Assembly (NCBI GenBank): GCA_943331295.2
Contig: CALQLA020000022.1
Location: 1-64,000, forward strand
DNA from: Bordetella parapertussis
Lineage (GTDB): Bacteria > Pseudomonadota > Gammaproteobacteria > Burkholderiales > Casimicrobiaceae
Length of the DNA stretch: 64,000 nucleotides
Direction: 5' to 3'
This document shows, piece by piece, positions 43,434 to 52,052 of the stretch (positions are counted from its first letter, which is position 1; each line of letters starts with the position of its first letter). A program made the translations under genes and the position numbers. Under the pieces are notes generated by a model. The model did not search any database. It was not told the origin of the DNA and saw nothing but the letters and a program-made list of their open reading frames with translations.

Positions 43434-44930
43434 TCACAGCTTGACGATGACCGGCTTCGTCTGCGTGTAGGCGTCGATCGACTCGGGCCCCATCTCCCGG
43501 CCGACACCTGACTGCTTGTAGCCGCCGGTCGAGAAGACCTGGTCGATCTCGCCGTAAGTGTTGACCCACACGCGCCCCGCCTTGAGCGCGCGCGCGACCT
43601 TGTGGGCACGGGAAAGGTCGCGCGTCCAGACGGCGGCGGCGAGACCGTACTGCGTGTCGTTGGCCTTCCGCACGGCGTCGTCGTCGTCCTTGAACGGGAT
43701 CACCGAAAGCACGGGGCCGAAGATCTCCTCCTGCGCGATCTTCATATCGTTGCCGACCCGGCTGAACACCGTTGGCGCGACGAAGTAGCCGACGTTGCCC
43801 ACGCGTCCACCGCCCAGCGACAGGGTCGCTCCCTGCTGGCGCCCGGAATCGACGTAGCCCAGCACGCGCTCCATCTGCCTGGCGGAAATAAGGGGGCCGA
43901 GCTCCGTCTTGGCGTCGAAGGGCGATCCCACCTTGTAGCCGGCCGCACGCTTCGCGATCTTCTCGGCCACCTCGTCGTGCAGCGACTCGTGCACGAAGAG
44001 CCGGGTGCCGGCAGAGCAGATCTGCCCGGAGTTGCGCGTGAAGGCGTTGACCGCGGCGACGATCGCAGCGTCCAGGTCCGCATCCGCAAAGATGATGTTC
44101 GGAGACTTGCCGCCGAGTTCGAGCGTCAGCTTCTTGAGGTTGCCCGCCGAGGCGGCGAGTATCTGCTTGCCGATGACGGTGGAGCCGGTGAACGCCACCT
44201 TGTCCACGCCGTCATGCGCAACGATCGCAGCCCCCGCCTTCGCGCCGAAGCCCGGCAGCACGTTGATCACGCCCGGCGGCAGGTCGGCTTCCATGATCAG
44301 CTCGCAAAGCCGCAGCGTCGTCAGCGGCGTCTGCTCCGCGGGCTTGACGAGCACGGTGTTGCCGCACGCCAGCGCCGGCGCGATCTTGGTGGCGGCCTGG
44401 CCGAGCGGCGCATTCCACGCATTGATGAGGCCGCACACGCCCACCGGCTCGCGCAGTACGTAAACGAGCTTCGACGGATCGGTGGGACTGGTCGTCCCCA
44501 TGATCTTCGTCGGCCACCCGGCGTAGTAGCGGAAGGTCTGCGCGGCATACGCGACGAAGCGGCGGGTGATCGTCAGCGGCGCGCCGTTGTCGAGCGTCTC
44601 GAGGACCGCCAGCTCCTCGGCATGTCGCTCCATCAGGTCCGCGATCCTGAGCAGGACCTGGGTGCGCGCGTGGGGTGACATCCCGGCCCACGCCTTGCTT
44701 TCGAAGGCGGTGCGCGCCGCGCGCACGGCGGCATCGACGTCGGCGACCTCCGCCTCCGCGACTTCGACGAGCGTGCCCTCTGTTTCCGGATTCTCGGTCT
44801 TGAACGTGCGGCCCGAGAGCGCGTCCACATGCTTCCCGCCGATGAGCATCCGCTTGGGGCCGGCCTCGATCCACGCGAGCGCGGCACGGTGCCCCTCGCT
44901 CAGTTCGACGCCTGCATTGTTCTCCGCCAT
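43434..44930 (-). CDS. Aldehyde dehydrogenase family protein
   Basis: NAD(P)-dependent aldehyde dehydrogenase of 498 residues. Cofactor region LINAWNAPLGQAATKIAPAL, FTGSTVIGKQILAASAG, catalytic Glu in LTLELGGKSPNIIFADADLD, catalytic Cys in RNSGQICSAGTRLF, and the C-terminal GGYKQSGVGREMGPESIDAY. First gene of the leftward unit with GMC copy 2 and CMD copy 4, giving a plausible alcohol to aldehyde to acid relay. The ATG at 44930 is chosen over a longer frame to 44996. Behind operator copy 9. Confidence 0.9.
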   Translation of the reverse strand: MAENNAGVELSEGHRAALAWIEAGPKRMLIGGKHVDALSGRTFKTENPETEGTLVEVAEAEVADVDAAVRAARTAFESKAWAGMSPHARTQVLLRIADLMERHAEELAVLETLDNGAPLTITRRFVAYAAQTFRYYAGWPTKIMGTTSPTDPSKLVYVLREPVGVCGLINAWNAPLGQAATKIAPALACGNTVLVKPAEQTPLTTLRLCELIMEADLPPGVINVLPGFGAKAGAAIVAHDGVDKVAFTGSTVIGKQILAASAGNLKKLTLELGGKSPNIIFADADLDAAIVAAVNAFTRNSGQICSAGTRLFVHESLHDEVAEKIAKRAAGYKVGSPFDAKTELGPLISARQMERVLGYVDSGRQQGATLSLGGGRVGNVGYFVAPTVFSRVGNDMKIAQEEIFGPVLSVIPFKDDDDAVRKANDTQYGLAAAVWTRDLSRAHKVARALKAGRVWVNTYGEIDQVFSTGGYKQSGVGREMGPESIDAYTQTKPVIVKL

Positions 44931-45025
44931 GTTCACGCTCCAACTCGAGGGGTACCAGGATCGCCGGGCGCCAAAGGCGTGGGCAGGGAAGAGCATAACG
45001 TCCTCCGGCGTCCATCGTCAATAAA

Positions 45026-45042
45026 GTCCCGATTGGCGCGAT
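45026..45042 (-). promoter_or_regulatory. 17-bp operator copy 9
   Basis: Minus strand ATCGCGCCAATCGGGAC, followed by TTTATTGACG. It lies 96 bases upstream of the aldehyde dehydrogenase start and also near the rightward Ldh-type gene. Confidence 0.62.
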
Positions 45043-45062
45043 CTTTTGTCAATCGTGCACCC

Positions 45063-45090
45063 TTGACAAGCCCGCCGGGTCGGCCATAAT
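45063..45090 (+). promoter_or_regulatory. Sigma-70-like promoter for the Ldh-type gene
   Basis: TTGACA at 45063-45068, 16-base spacer, CATAAT at 45085-45090, reading toward the gene at 45181. The operator copy 9 lies just upstream of this promoter. Confidence 0.5.
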
Positions 45091-45180
45091 CCTTCCGTTG
45101 TTTTATCCCATCTCCTCGGATGTCTTCCTGTCGTCCGACCCCAAACGGCGGTTTTCCGAGCGCGCAGGCTTTCATCAGCC

Positions 45181-46179
45181 ATGGACGTTTCCCGCATCAC
45201 CCTTAGCGTCGAGCAGGCGCTGCAGTTGGGCTGCGATGCGTTGGCCGGCGCCGGCCTTCCGGCCGACGAGGCGCAGGTCATCGCCGAACACCTCGTCGAC
45301 AACATGCTCTGCGGCTACGAGTTCGCCGGCCTGCCGCGGGTGCTCGCGATCGCGGACAGCCCCAACCTGCGGGCGCCGCAGACGGCCATCCAGGTCGTGC
45401 ACGAGACGTCCGCCTCGGCGCTCATCGACGGCGGCAACCACGTCGGCTACTGGCCCGTGCTGCAGGGGGCGCAGCTCGCCGCAAGGAAGGCCCAGGAAAA
45501 CGGCATTGCGCTCGTGGGCGTCAACAATTGCTGGTTCAGCGGACGCAACGCCTATTACCTCGAGCACATCGCTCGCAAGGGATTGATCGCCATCCACACG
45601 GCCTCCGCGCTGGGCCAGGTCGTGCCGCCCGGTGCCACGCGGCCGCTCCTTGGGACCAATCCGCTCGCGTTCGGGCTGCCGGGGCGCGACGATCCGCTGA
45701 TCTTCGACATGTGCACGTCGGCCACGACGTGGGGCGACGTGCTGCTGTATGCGATGCTCGACAAGCACTTTCCCGAAGGCGTGGGGGTGGACGCGGACGG
45801 GAACGCCACGACCTCTGCCAAGGACATGGTCAAGGGCGGCATCCTGCCCTTCGGCGGCCACAAAGGGTTCGGCCTGTCGCTGGTAATCCAGGCGCTCGGC
45901 ATCCTCGCCGGCGCGAAGCGCGCTGCAGGCAAGGTCGTCGACAGCGGGTTCATCTTCATCGTGATCGATCCGGGGTTGCTGATGCCGCGGGAAGCGTTCC
46001 AGGACCAGCTGGCGGAGATGCTGGACCAGGTGCGCGCCCTGCCCCTGCAGCCCGGCGTCGACAGCATCCGCATCCCGTCCGAGCGCGCATTCGCCGAGCG
46101 CGCGAAGCGGCTGCGGGAAGGCGTCGCGGTGCCCGTCAAGGTGGTGGAGCAGCTGCGCGCGCTGGCGGCGCGCAAGTGA
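45181..46179 (+). CDS. Malate/L-lactate dehydrogenase (Ldh_2) family oxidoreductase with altered active site
   Basis: NAD(P)-dependent oxidoreductase of 332 residues in the Ldh_2/YbiC/YiaK family. Recognisable: ATRPLLGTNPLAFGLPGRDD, MVKGGILPFGGHKGFGLSLV and the C-terminal IRIPSERAFAERAKR. The family's catalytic SHG motif (DSHGxxRLP) is replaced by YEFAGLPR, putting Ala49 where the catalytic His normally is. The NHFG motif reads NNCWFSG, with Trp118 for His. It may act on a different substrate or by a different mechanism, or be inactive. Possible start ATG 45181. A single-gene unit converging with receptor 6. Confidence 0.78.
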   Translation: MDVSRITLSVEQALQLGCDALAGAGLPADEAQVIAEHLVDNMLCGYEFAGLPRVLAIADSPNLRAPQTAIQVVHETSASALIDGGNHVGYWPVLQGAQLAARKAQENGIALVGVNNCWFSGRNAYYLEHIARKGLIAIHTASALGQVVPPGATRPLLGTNPLAFGLPGRDDPLIFDMCTSATTWGDVLLYAMLDKHFPEGVGVDADGNATTSAKDMVKGGILPFGGHKGFGLSLVIQALGILAGAKRAAGKVVDSGFIFIVIDPGLLMPREAFQDQLAEMLDQVRALPLQPGVDSIRIPSERAFAERAKRLREGVAVPVKVVEQLRALAARK

Positions 46180-46230
46180 ACCCGCGCGTGCGCCGGTCCC
46201 GGCGCTCGAACGGGGTCCGCGACGAGTTCG

Positions 46231-47235
46231 TTACTCGATCCTGACCTTCGCTTCCTTCACCAGGCGACTGTAGACCGGAATCTCGGTCGTGATCACCTTG
46301 GTGAACTGCTCCGGGGTGCCGGCGATGACCTCGATGCCCTGCCCGCCGAGCTTCTCCTTGATCTCGGGGGTGCGCAGCGCCTTGACGATCTCGGAGTTGA
46401 GACGCGTGACGATGTCCTTCGGTGTGCCCGCCGGGGCCAGCAAACCGAACCAGCCGACGAGATTGACCTCCGGAAAACCGGCCTCGCTGAACGTGGGGAT
46501 GTCCGGCGTGGCGGCGCCCCGGGCGTTGCCGGTGGTGGCGAGCGCCTTGAGCTTCCCCGCGCGCGCATTGGCGAGCGACGAATAGCCGGCGAATCCGGCC
46601 TGCACTTCGCCGGATAGCATCGCCACGGATGCGGGACCGCCGCCCTTGTAGGGCACATGCACGATGTCGACCTTCGCGACCGACTTGAAGAGCTCGCCGG
46701 TCAGGTGGAAGACCCCGCCTGCCCCCACCGACGCGTAGTTGATCGTCCCGGGTTTCGCCCGGGCGAGCTTGACGAAGTCGGCGACCGAATTGACGCCGAG
46801 CGTGGGATGCACGTACAGGATTACCTGGACGTAGGCCGCCTGGGTGATCGGTGCGAGCGAAGCAAGCGGATCGGCCGGCGCATTGGGGTACAGGTGCTGG
46901 TTGATCACCATCTGCGCCTCGTTGCTGATCAGCAACGTGTACCCGTCGGGAGCGGCCTTGGAGACCGCGTCGGTCGCGAGGGTGCCGTTGGCCCCCGAGC
47001 GATTCTCGACCACCACCGGCTGCCCGAGCTGCTCCTGCAGTTTCTGCGCGAGTGTGCGCGCGAAGAAGTCCAGGCCGCCGCCAGGCGGAAAGCCCACCAT
47101 CAGGCGCAGCGGCTTCGTCGGCCACTCTTCTGCGGCGGCCGGGGCCGCCCACGGCAGCACGGCGAGCACGCACGCGAGTGCCAACAGGTAGCGCGGGAGG
47201 GAAGGAAGCGTGGGGGTGCGCATGGTCGTTCGCAA
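46231..47235 (-). CDS. Tripartite tricarboxylate transporter receptor (Bug/TctC family) 6
   Basis: Bug receptor of about 334 residues. Signal peptide YLLALACVLAVLPWAAPAAA, then LRLMVGFPPGGGLDFFARTL, VVENRSGANGTLATDAVSKA and VHVPYKGGGPASVAMLSGEV. A TTG start (47235) has GAGGATTCC directly upstream; an ATG at 47223 lacks a ribosome site but is possible. Divergent from PrpD copy 4, sharing operator copy 10. Confidence 0.87.
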   Translation of the reverse strand: MRTTMRTPTLPSLPRYLLALACVLAVLPWAAPAAAEEWPTKPLRLMVGFPPGGGLDFFARTLAQKLQEQLGQPVVVENRSGANGTLATDAVSKAAPDGYTLLISNEAQMVINQHLYPNAPADPLASLAPITQAAYVQVILYVHPTLGVNSVADFVKLARAKPGTINYASVGAGGVFHLTGELFKSVAKVDIVHVPYKGGGPASVAMLSGEVQAGFAGYSSLANARAGKLKALATTGNARGAATPDIPTFSEAGFPEVNLVGWFGLLAPAGTPKDIVTRLNSEIVKALRTPEIKEKLGGQGIEVIAGTPEQFTKVITTEIPVYSRLVKEAKVRIE

Positions 47236-47278
47236 GGAATCCTCGAGTGGCTGACCGCACTTGTCGATTCTACTAAAA

Positions 47279-47295
47279 ATCCCATATTATGCTAC
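47279..47295 (-). promoter_or_regulatory. 17-bp operator copy 10
   Basis: Minus strand GTAGCATAATATGGGAT, followed by TTTTTAGTAG. It lies 44 bases upstream of receptor 6 and 101 upstream of PrpD copy 4. Confidence 0.65.
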
Positions 47296-47395
47296 TTATG
47301 TCAATCCCGGCCGGGGACCTGCGTTCGGCCCCCGGTCCCGACCGATGCCCCGCACACCGCGGCCATCGGGTCGACCGCACGCAAGGGCACCTCTT

Positions 47396-48856
47396 ATGAC
47401 CACCGTCGTCGAGCGATTTGTCGAATTTGCCTCCGGACTTCGACACGAGGCACTGCCGGATGCCGTGAGTGGCGAGGCCAAGCGCCTGCTGCTGGACAGC
47501 GTGGGCTGCGCGCTCGCGGCGCACGGCACCGACAAGGGCCGGATCGCCGTGAAGGTCGCGACCGACATGGCGGGTCCGCCCGAGGCCACGATCATCGGCG
47601 GCCGGGGACGGCAGTCGATGGCCGCCGCAGCCTTCGCGAACGGCGAACTCATCACCACGCTCGATTACGACGCCCTGATCAGCCCGCCCGGACACGTCGC
47701 GCCCTACGTCATTCCAGCCGCGATCGCCGCCGCGGAGAAGCATGGGCGCTCAGGTCCCGACCTCATCGTCGCGCTGGTCGCGGCGCACGAGATCTCCGCG
47801 CGGTTCGGGTACGCGATGGCCGATCCGCGCAGCGTGGCTCCCGGCGAGAAGATCACGTTCCCCGCGATCAGCGGTTACAGCAGCACCGTCTTCGGCGGCA
47901 CTTTGGGTGCCGCGATGCTGGTCGGCCTGACCCCTGCGGAATCGGCCCATGCGCTCGGGCTCGCCGGGCACATCGCACCGACGCAATCGATGGGCAAGTG
48001 GGTCCGGACCCTTCCCGCCACGATGGACAAGTACGTGATGGCCGGCTGGATCAGCCAGGCCGAGTTGCTGGCCGTGGCGCTTGCCGCCGGCGGCTACACC
48101 GGCGACGTCTCGGTGCTGGAAGGCGACCACGGCTTCTGGAAATTCATGGGCTCGGGCCGCTGGGTACCCGAGCCGCTGGTCGACCGGCTCGGCGAGACCT
48201 GGCGCCTCCCCGCAGCCGCCATCTACAAGCCGTATGCGCACTGCCGCATCTCGCAGACGGTGTTCGACTGCCTCGGCAGCGTCATGCGCGAGCACGACCT
48301 CGCGGTGGACGAGATCGAGCGCATCGACGCGTGGTGCGACCCCCACGGCGCGCTGCTGCCGATGTGGTCCACGAAGGACATCCGCTCCTGCCTCGACGCA
48401 CAGATGAGCGTGCCCTTCGGGGTGTCGCTGGTCGCGCACGGCGTGCCGAATGGCCCCGTGTGGCAGTCCGCCGGGACGATCGCGAATCCGCGTTACCTCG
48501 CGTTCATGGACAAGGTCACGGTGCGCGCGCATCCTGACTTCGAGGCGACCATCCGGCAGGAGCCGGGCAGCCGCATCGGCAAGGTGGACGTGTTCGCGCG
48601 CGGCCGGACCTTCTCCGAGGAACGGAAGTACCGGAAGGGCTCGCCGGCCACGCCACAGACACGAATGTCCGACGACGAGCTCGAGGAGAAATTCCGGGTG
48701 AATGCCGCCGGCGTGCTGTCGACGGCGGCCATCGACGAGCTCGCCCATGCGCTCCGTCATCTGGAAGATGTCGGCGACATCGCGCAGCTCGCGCGCCTGT
48801 GGCGCGTGCAGGATCAGAGCGACGCCCCTTCGCCTTCCCGTGGTGTCGAGCGATGA
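47396..48856 (+). CDS. MmgE/PrpD family protein, copy 4
   Basis: MmgE/PrpD protein of 486 residues. MTTVVERFVEFASGLRHEAL start, LLLDSVGCALAAHG, active-site loop NGELITTLDYDALISPPGHV (Asp and His) and lid YKPYAHCRISQTVFDCL. AAGGGCAC precedes the ATG. Its stop overlaps the ATG of the next gene as ATGA, giving translational coupling with the quinone-reductase-like protein. Controlled from the operator copy 10 region. Confidence 0.83.
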   Translation: MTTVVERFVEFASGLRHEALPDAVSGEAKRLLLDSVGCALAAHGTDKGRIAVKVATDMAGPPEATIIGGRGRQSMAAAAFANGELITTLDYDALISPPGHVAPYVIPAAIAAAEKHGRSGPDLIVALVAAHEISARFGYAMADPRSVAPGEKITFPAISGYSSTVFGGTLGAAMLVGLTPAESAHALGLAGHIAPTQSMGKWVRTLPATMDKYVMAGWISQAELLAVALAAGGYTGDVSVLEGDHGFWKFMGSGRWVPEPLVDRLGETWRLPAAAIYKPYAHCRISQTVFDCLGSVMREHDLAVDEIERIDAWCDPHGALLPMWSTKDIRSCLDAQMSVPFGVSLVAHGVPNGPVWQSAGTIANPRYLAFMDKVTVRAHPDFEATIRQEPGSRIGKVDVFARGRTFSEERKYRKGSPATPQTRMSDDELEEKFRVNAAGVLSTAAIDELAHALRHLEDVGDIAQLARLWRVQDQSDAPSPSRGVER

Positions 48857-49791
48857 AAGCGGTCGTCTTTCGCGAGTTCGGCGGGCCCGAAGTGCTGCAC
48901 GTCGCAGAACTCCCCGATCCCGTCCCCGGCCCCGAGGACGTCGTGGTCCGGGTGGCAGCCGCGACCGTGAACCCAACCGACCTGATGATGCGCTCCGGCG
49001 TGCAGGCGGATCGCATGCGCGACCTGGTGCCACCCTACATCTGTGGCCAGGAGTTTTCGGGGCACGTGCACGCCGTCGGCAGCCCGTCGACTCGCCTGTC
49101 GCCCGGACTGCGCGTCATGGGCATCGTGCACCCCCGCCGGCCGCAGGGAGGCGCGTACGCGGAGCTCGTGTGCGTCCCGCAGGCGTCGGTGGTCCAGGTT
49201 CCCGACAGCCTCGATCTCGTCGACGCCGCCACGATCCCCATGAACGGCATGACCGCGCGGGTGGCGCTGGAAACCCTGGCGCTGAGGCCCGGGCAGGCGC
49301 TGCTGGTCACCGGCGGTGCGGGTTCGCTCGGCGGCTACGTGATCCAGATCGCCAGCAACGCGGGGATCGTCGTTGTCGCCGACGCGAAGGACGAAGACCG
49401 CGACCTCCTGCACCGTCTCGGCACGCGGCACGTTGTCGCGCGGGGGCCGCAGATGGCCGCGGCCGTGCGCGCGTTGTATCCGGATGGCGTGGACGCGCTT
49501 GTCGACTGCGCGCTGCTCGGCGACGAGGCCGCGCCGCTGGTTCGCGCAAGCGGCGGCATCGCGTCCGTGCGCACCGCACAGAAGTTCGCGACTCCGGGCC
49601 GGACGGTCAGCCACGTCGGCGTGATGGAGCAGATCAGGAACACGGACTGGCTCACGGCATTGGCCGCCCAGGCGCGCCGGAACGTCATCACCCCGCGCGT
49701 GGCACGGCGGCTGCCGATGACGCAGGCGGCCGAAGCGCACCGCATCGTCGAGCGTGGCGGCCTGCGCGGCCGCATGGTGCTCACCTTCTGA
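48853..49791 (+). CDS. Zinc-type alcohol dehydrogenase-like / quinone oxidoreductase
   Basis: MDR-superfamily NADPH-dependent reductase of 312 residues. MKAVVFREFGGPEVLHVAEL start, GQEFSGHVHAVGS, Rossmann VTGGAGSLGGYVIQIASN (AxGxxG-like nucleotide loop) and the C-terminal RLPMTQAAEAHRIVERGGLR. No structural-zinc Cys cluster is seen, so it belongs to the quinone oxidoreductase/enoyl reductase type. It would reduce an enone or quinone with NADPH. Translationally coupled (ATGA) to PrpD copy 4, which suggests reduction of the alkene made by a PrpD-type dehydration; that is inference. Confidence 0.85.
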   Translation: MKAVVFREFGGPEVLHVAELPDPVPGPEDVVVRVAAATVNPTDLMMRSGVQADRMRDLVPPYICGQEFSGHVHAVGSPSTRLSPGLRVMGIVHPRRPQGGAYAELVCVPQASVVQVPDSLDLVDAATIPMNGMTARVALETLALRPGQALLVTGGAGSLGGYVIQIASNAGIVVVADAKDEDRDLLHRLGTRHVVARGPQMAAAVRALYPDGVDALVDCALLGDEAAPLVRASGGIASVRTAQKFATPGRTVSHVGVMEQIRNTDWLTALAAQARRNVITPRVARRLPMTQAAEAHRIVERGGLRGRMVLTF

Positions 49792-49860
49792 ACCGGCGGG
49801 ATCCGCGGCGCGCCCGGCGCCGCGCATCTGCGAGTTTCCGGTGCCGTACGCTGCGTCCCT

Positions 49861-50691
49861 CTAGCCAGGCGATCGCTTCGCCGCGGCGTGCGCGGCGAGG
49901 AAACGATCGAGCGCGTCCCGCACCTTGGCCGCGCGTTGCCGGGCGGACAACGCCTCGTCCGCCGTGCTGGCCACCTCGACCTCGATCTCGCACCCGGGCG
50001 GCAGGACGTCCAGGAATTCGTGGAGGGGCAGCCCGCCCTCTCCCGGATACAGGCGCCCGCCCCGCGACTCCGCAAGGCGCAGCTCGAGCGTGGACGGAAC
50101 GGCTGCCGGCGCGTCGCAGAGCTGCGCCCAGCCGATGAGGCTCGCCGGAATCGCGGCCACGTCCTGCGCAAGGCCGCCGGAACGTGACAGGTGCAGCGGA
50201 TCGAACACGATGCCTGCGTTGTCCGCGCCCGTAGCGGTGACGAGCCGCAGCGCCTGCGGAAGACTGCGGATCGAGTGGAAGGGCACGAACTCCACCCCGA
50301 CTTTCATGCCCGCTTCGCGCGCGTGCGCCGCCAACGCGGCGAGATTCGCCACGAGCCGCGACTCGTCGTCATCGTGTCCATTGACGAGCAATTGCCGGCT
50401 GCCGAGGGTGGCCGCCGCGTCGACGAGACGACGCAGTTCGTCGTCCGTCGTGTCGGTCTCCAGCGATCGGCCGATGACGTTGGACAACGCCACGCCGAGG
50501 TCCGCGAGACGCTGCCTGACCTCCCGCAGCCGCTGCGGGTTGCCCACGATCGAGTGCGCGAACGTGTCGCCGGCGCGCCGCGCCTCGACGCGCAGTCCCA
50601 CCGCGTCGAAGCGCGCAGCGGCCGCGGCTTCGACGAACTCCACCTGCGACGCGCCGAAGCAGGTGAGATAGCCGAGCGTCAGGGTTCCCAT
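49861..50691 (-). CDS. Sugar phosphate isomerase/epimerase-like TIM-barrel protein, copy 2
   Basis: TIM-barrel protein of 276 residues, paralogue of 36017. MGTLTLGYLTCFGASQVEFV start, MKVGVEFVPFHSIRSLPQAL with the metal-binding Glu, AGIVFDPLHLSRSGGLAQDV, AQLCDAPA and GRLYPGEGGLPLHEFLDVL. It shares the LCDAPA and LYPGEG motifs with copy 1, so both belong to the same subgroup. It follows receptor 7 by 9 bases on the minus strand. Likely isomerises or dehydrates an acid or keto-sugar intermediate. Confidence 0.8.
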   Translation of the reverse strand: MGTLTLGYLTCFGASQVEFVEAAAAARFDAVGLRVEARRAGDTFAHSIVGNPQRLREVRQRLADLGVALSNVIGRSLETDTTDDELRRLVDAAATLGSRQLLVNGHDDDESRLVANLAALAAHAREAGMKVGVEFVPFHSIRSLPQALRLVTATGADNAGIVFDPLHLSRSGGLAQDVAAIPASLIGWAQLCDAPAAVPSTLELRLAESRGGRLYPGEGGLPLHEFLDVLPPGCEIEVEVASTADEALSARQRAAKVRDALDRFLAAHAAAKRSPG

Positions 50692-50700
50692 CGCGCCCCG

Positions 50701-51720
50701 TCAGTCCACCACGATGTTCTTGTTCTTCGCGAGGTTGCGCCACTGCTCGAACGACGCCCGCACCTTCGCATCGGCCTGCGCCGGCGTCAGCGCCCGCGGC
50801 ACGCCGCCGTCCTCGCGCAGCAACGGAGCGAAGTCGGGCGTCTTCATGATGTCGTTGATCTCGCGGTTCAGCTTGTCGATGATGGCGGGCGGCGTTCCGG
50901 CCGGCGCCCAGACCGCCTGCCATTGATCGACCTCGAATCCGGGGATCACCGTCGCCATCGTCGGCACGCCGGGGAAGGCGGGGCTCGGATTGGCCGACGT
51001 GACCGCAATCGGCCGCAACTTGCCCTGGGCCACCTGGGCCGCGGTCGAGCTGTTCGAGACCACGTTGATGTCGATGCGGCCGGCCAGGAGGTCGATCATC
51101 GCCGGGCTGCCTCCTTGATAGGGAATGTGGCGCAACTGGACCTTTGCGGTCTCGTTGATCAGTTCTCCCGTGAGATGAGCGATCGTGCCGAGGCCGGGCG
51201 TGCCGTTGGTGAGCGTGTCCGGCTTCGCGCGCGCGGCAGCGAGCAGGTCCGCCGGCGTGCGTATGGGCGATTCCGCGTTGACGATGACGAGCAGCGGCGA
51301 ATCGGAAAGGATCGAGACCGGGCTAAGCTCCCTCAGGATGTCCACCGACGGATTACCCTTGGTTGCAGCGGCGGTGATCATGCTCGACGACGACAGCAGG
51401 AGCACGGAGCCGTCCTTCGGGCTGCGCGCCACCACGGCGGCGCCGATGAATCCCGAGGCACCCGGGCGATTCTCCACGATGACGTTCTTGCCCGTCCGCG
51501 CGGTTATCAGCTTGGCGATCATGCGCGCCGAGATGTCGTTGCTGCCGCCGGTAGCGAAGGGCACGACAATCTTGATAACTGCGGGCAATTCCGCCGTCTG
51601 GCCGAAGCTCGCGGACGCGGCGAGCGCCGTGATGGCGCACAACGCGGCAATCGCCGCCCTGCGCGTCACCACGGGACGGGCTGACCGGGATTGCACATCG
51701 AAGCGTGCTGGCGCTTTCAT
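50701..51720 (-). CDS. Tripartite tricarboxylate transporter receptor (Bug/TctC family) 7
   Basis: Bug receptor of 339 residues. Signal peptide AAIAALCAITALAASASFGQ, then VIKIVVPFATGGSNDISARM, VIVENRPGASGFIGAAVVAR, RHIPYQGGSPAMIDLLAGRI, WQAVWAPAGTPPAIIDKLNR. GGAGGAG precedes the ATG. It is roughly 60 percent identical by eye to receptor 8 at 52053 on the opposite strand. Heads a leftward pair with the TIM-barrel isomerase copy 2. Confidence 0.88.
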   Translation of the reverse strand: MKAPARFDVQSRSARPVVTRRAAIAALCAITALAASASFGQTAELPAVIKIVVPFATGGSNDISARMIAKLITARTGKNVIVENRPGASGFIGAAVVARSPKDGSVLLLSSSSMITAAATKGNPSVDILRELSPVSILSDSPLLVIVNAESPIRTPADLLAAARAKPDTLTNGTPGLGTIAHLTGELINETAKVQLRHIPYQGGSPAMIDLLAGRIDINVVSNSSTAAQVAQGKLRPIAVTSANPSPAFPGVPTMATVIPGFEVDQWQAVWAPAGTPPAIIDKLNREINDIMKTPDFAPLLREDGGVPRALTPAQADAKVRASFEQWRNLAKNKNIVVD

Positions 51721-52052
51721 CACGACTCCTCCAATCTGGACGTCACTCTCGCTGGGGTGCGACGCCGACCGTCCCTCAGCGACTGCAATTGGCCGCCCCG
51801 CGGTTTTCGTAAAATCGCACATGGCGAGACTATTCGATAAGGTTGCCCGCCTTCAGGCGGGGAGTCAAGGGCCGCCGCTCCTGCGGCCCAGGAAATCCCC
51901 GCGGCCCGTCTTCCGCCGGCGCCCGTGCCGGTGCCTCCGGATTGCTGCACTGACCCGCGCTGCGGGGCGCACGCGACGCGCGGGATTGCATTCGTCCTAC
52001 ATCGTGGGACAATGCTCATCCGAGTCGGAATCCGTCCGGAGCCAGTGGGAAT
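51721..52052. other. Divergent intergenic region receptor 7 / receptor 8
   Basis: 332 bases between two paralogous receptors reading apart. It contains operator copy 11. Open frames here are shadows. No RNA gene seen. Confidence 0.55.
51814..51830 (+). promoter_or_regulatory. 17-bp operator copy 11
   Basis: ATCGCACATGGCGAGAC, preceded by AAA and followed by TATTCGAT. It is close to copy 6 (33281) and, in the last six bases plus TAT, to copy 4. Lies 94 bases from receptor 7 and 223 from receptor 8. Confidence 0.65.
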
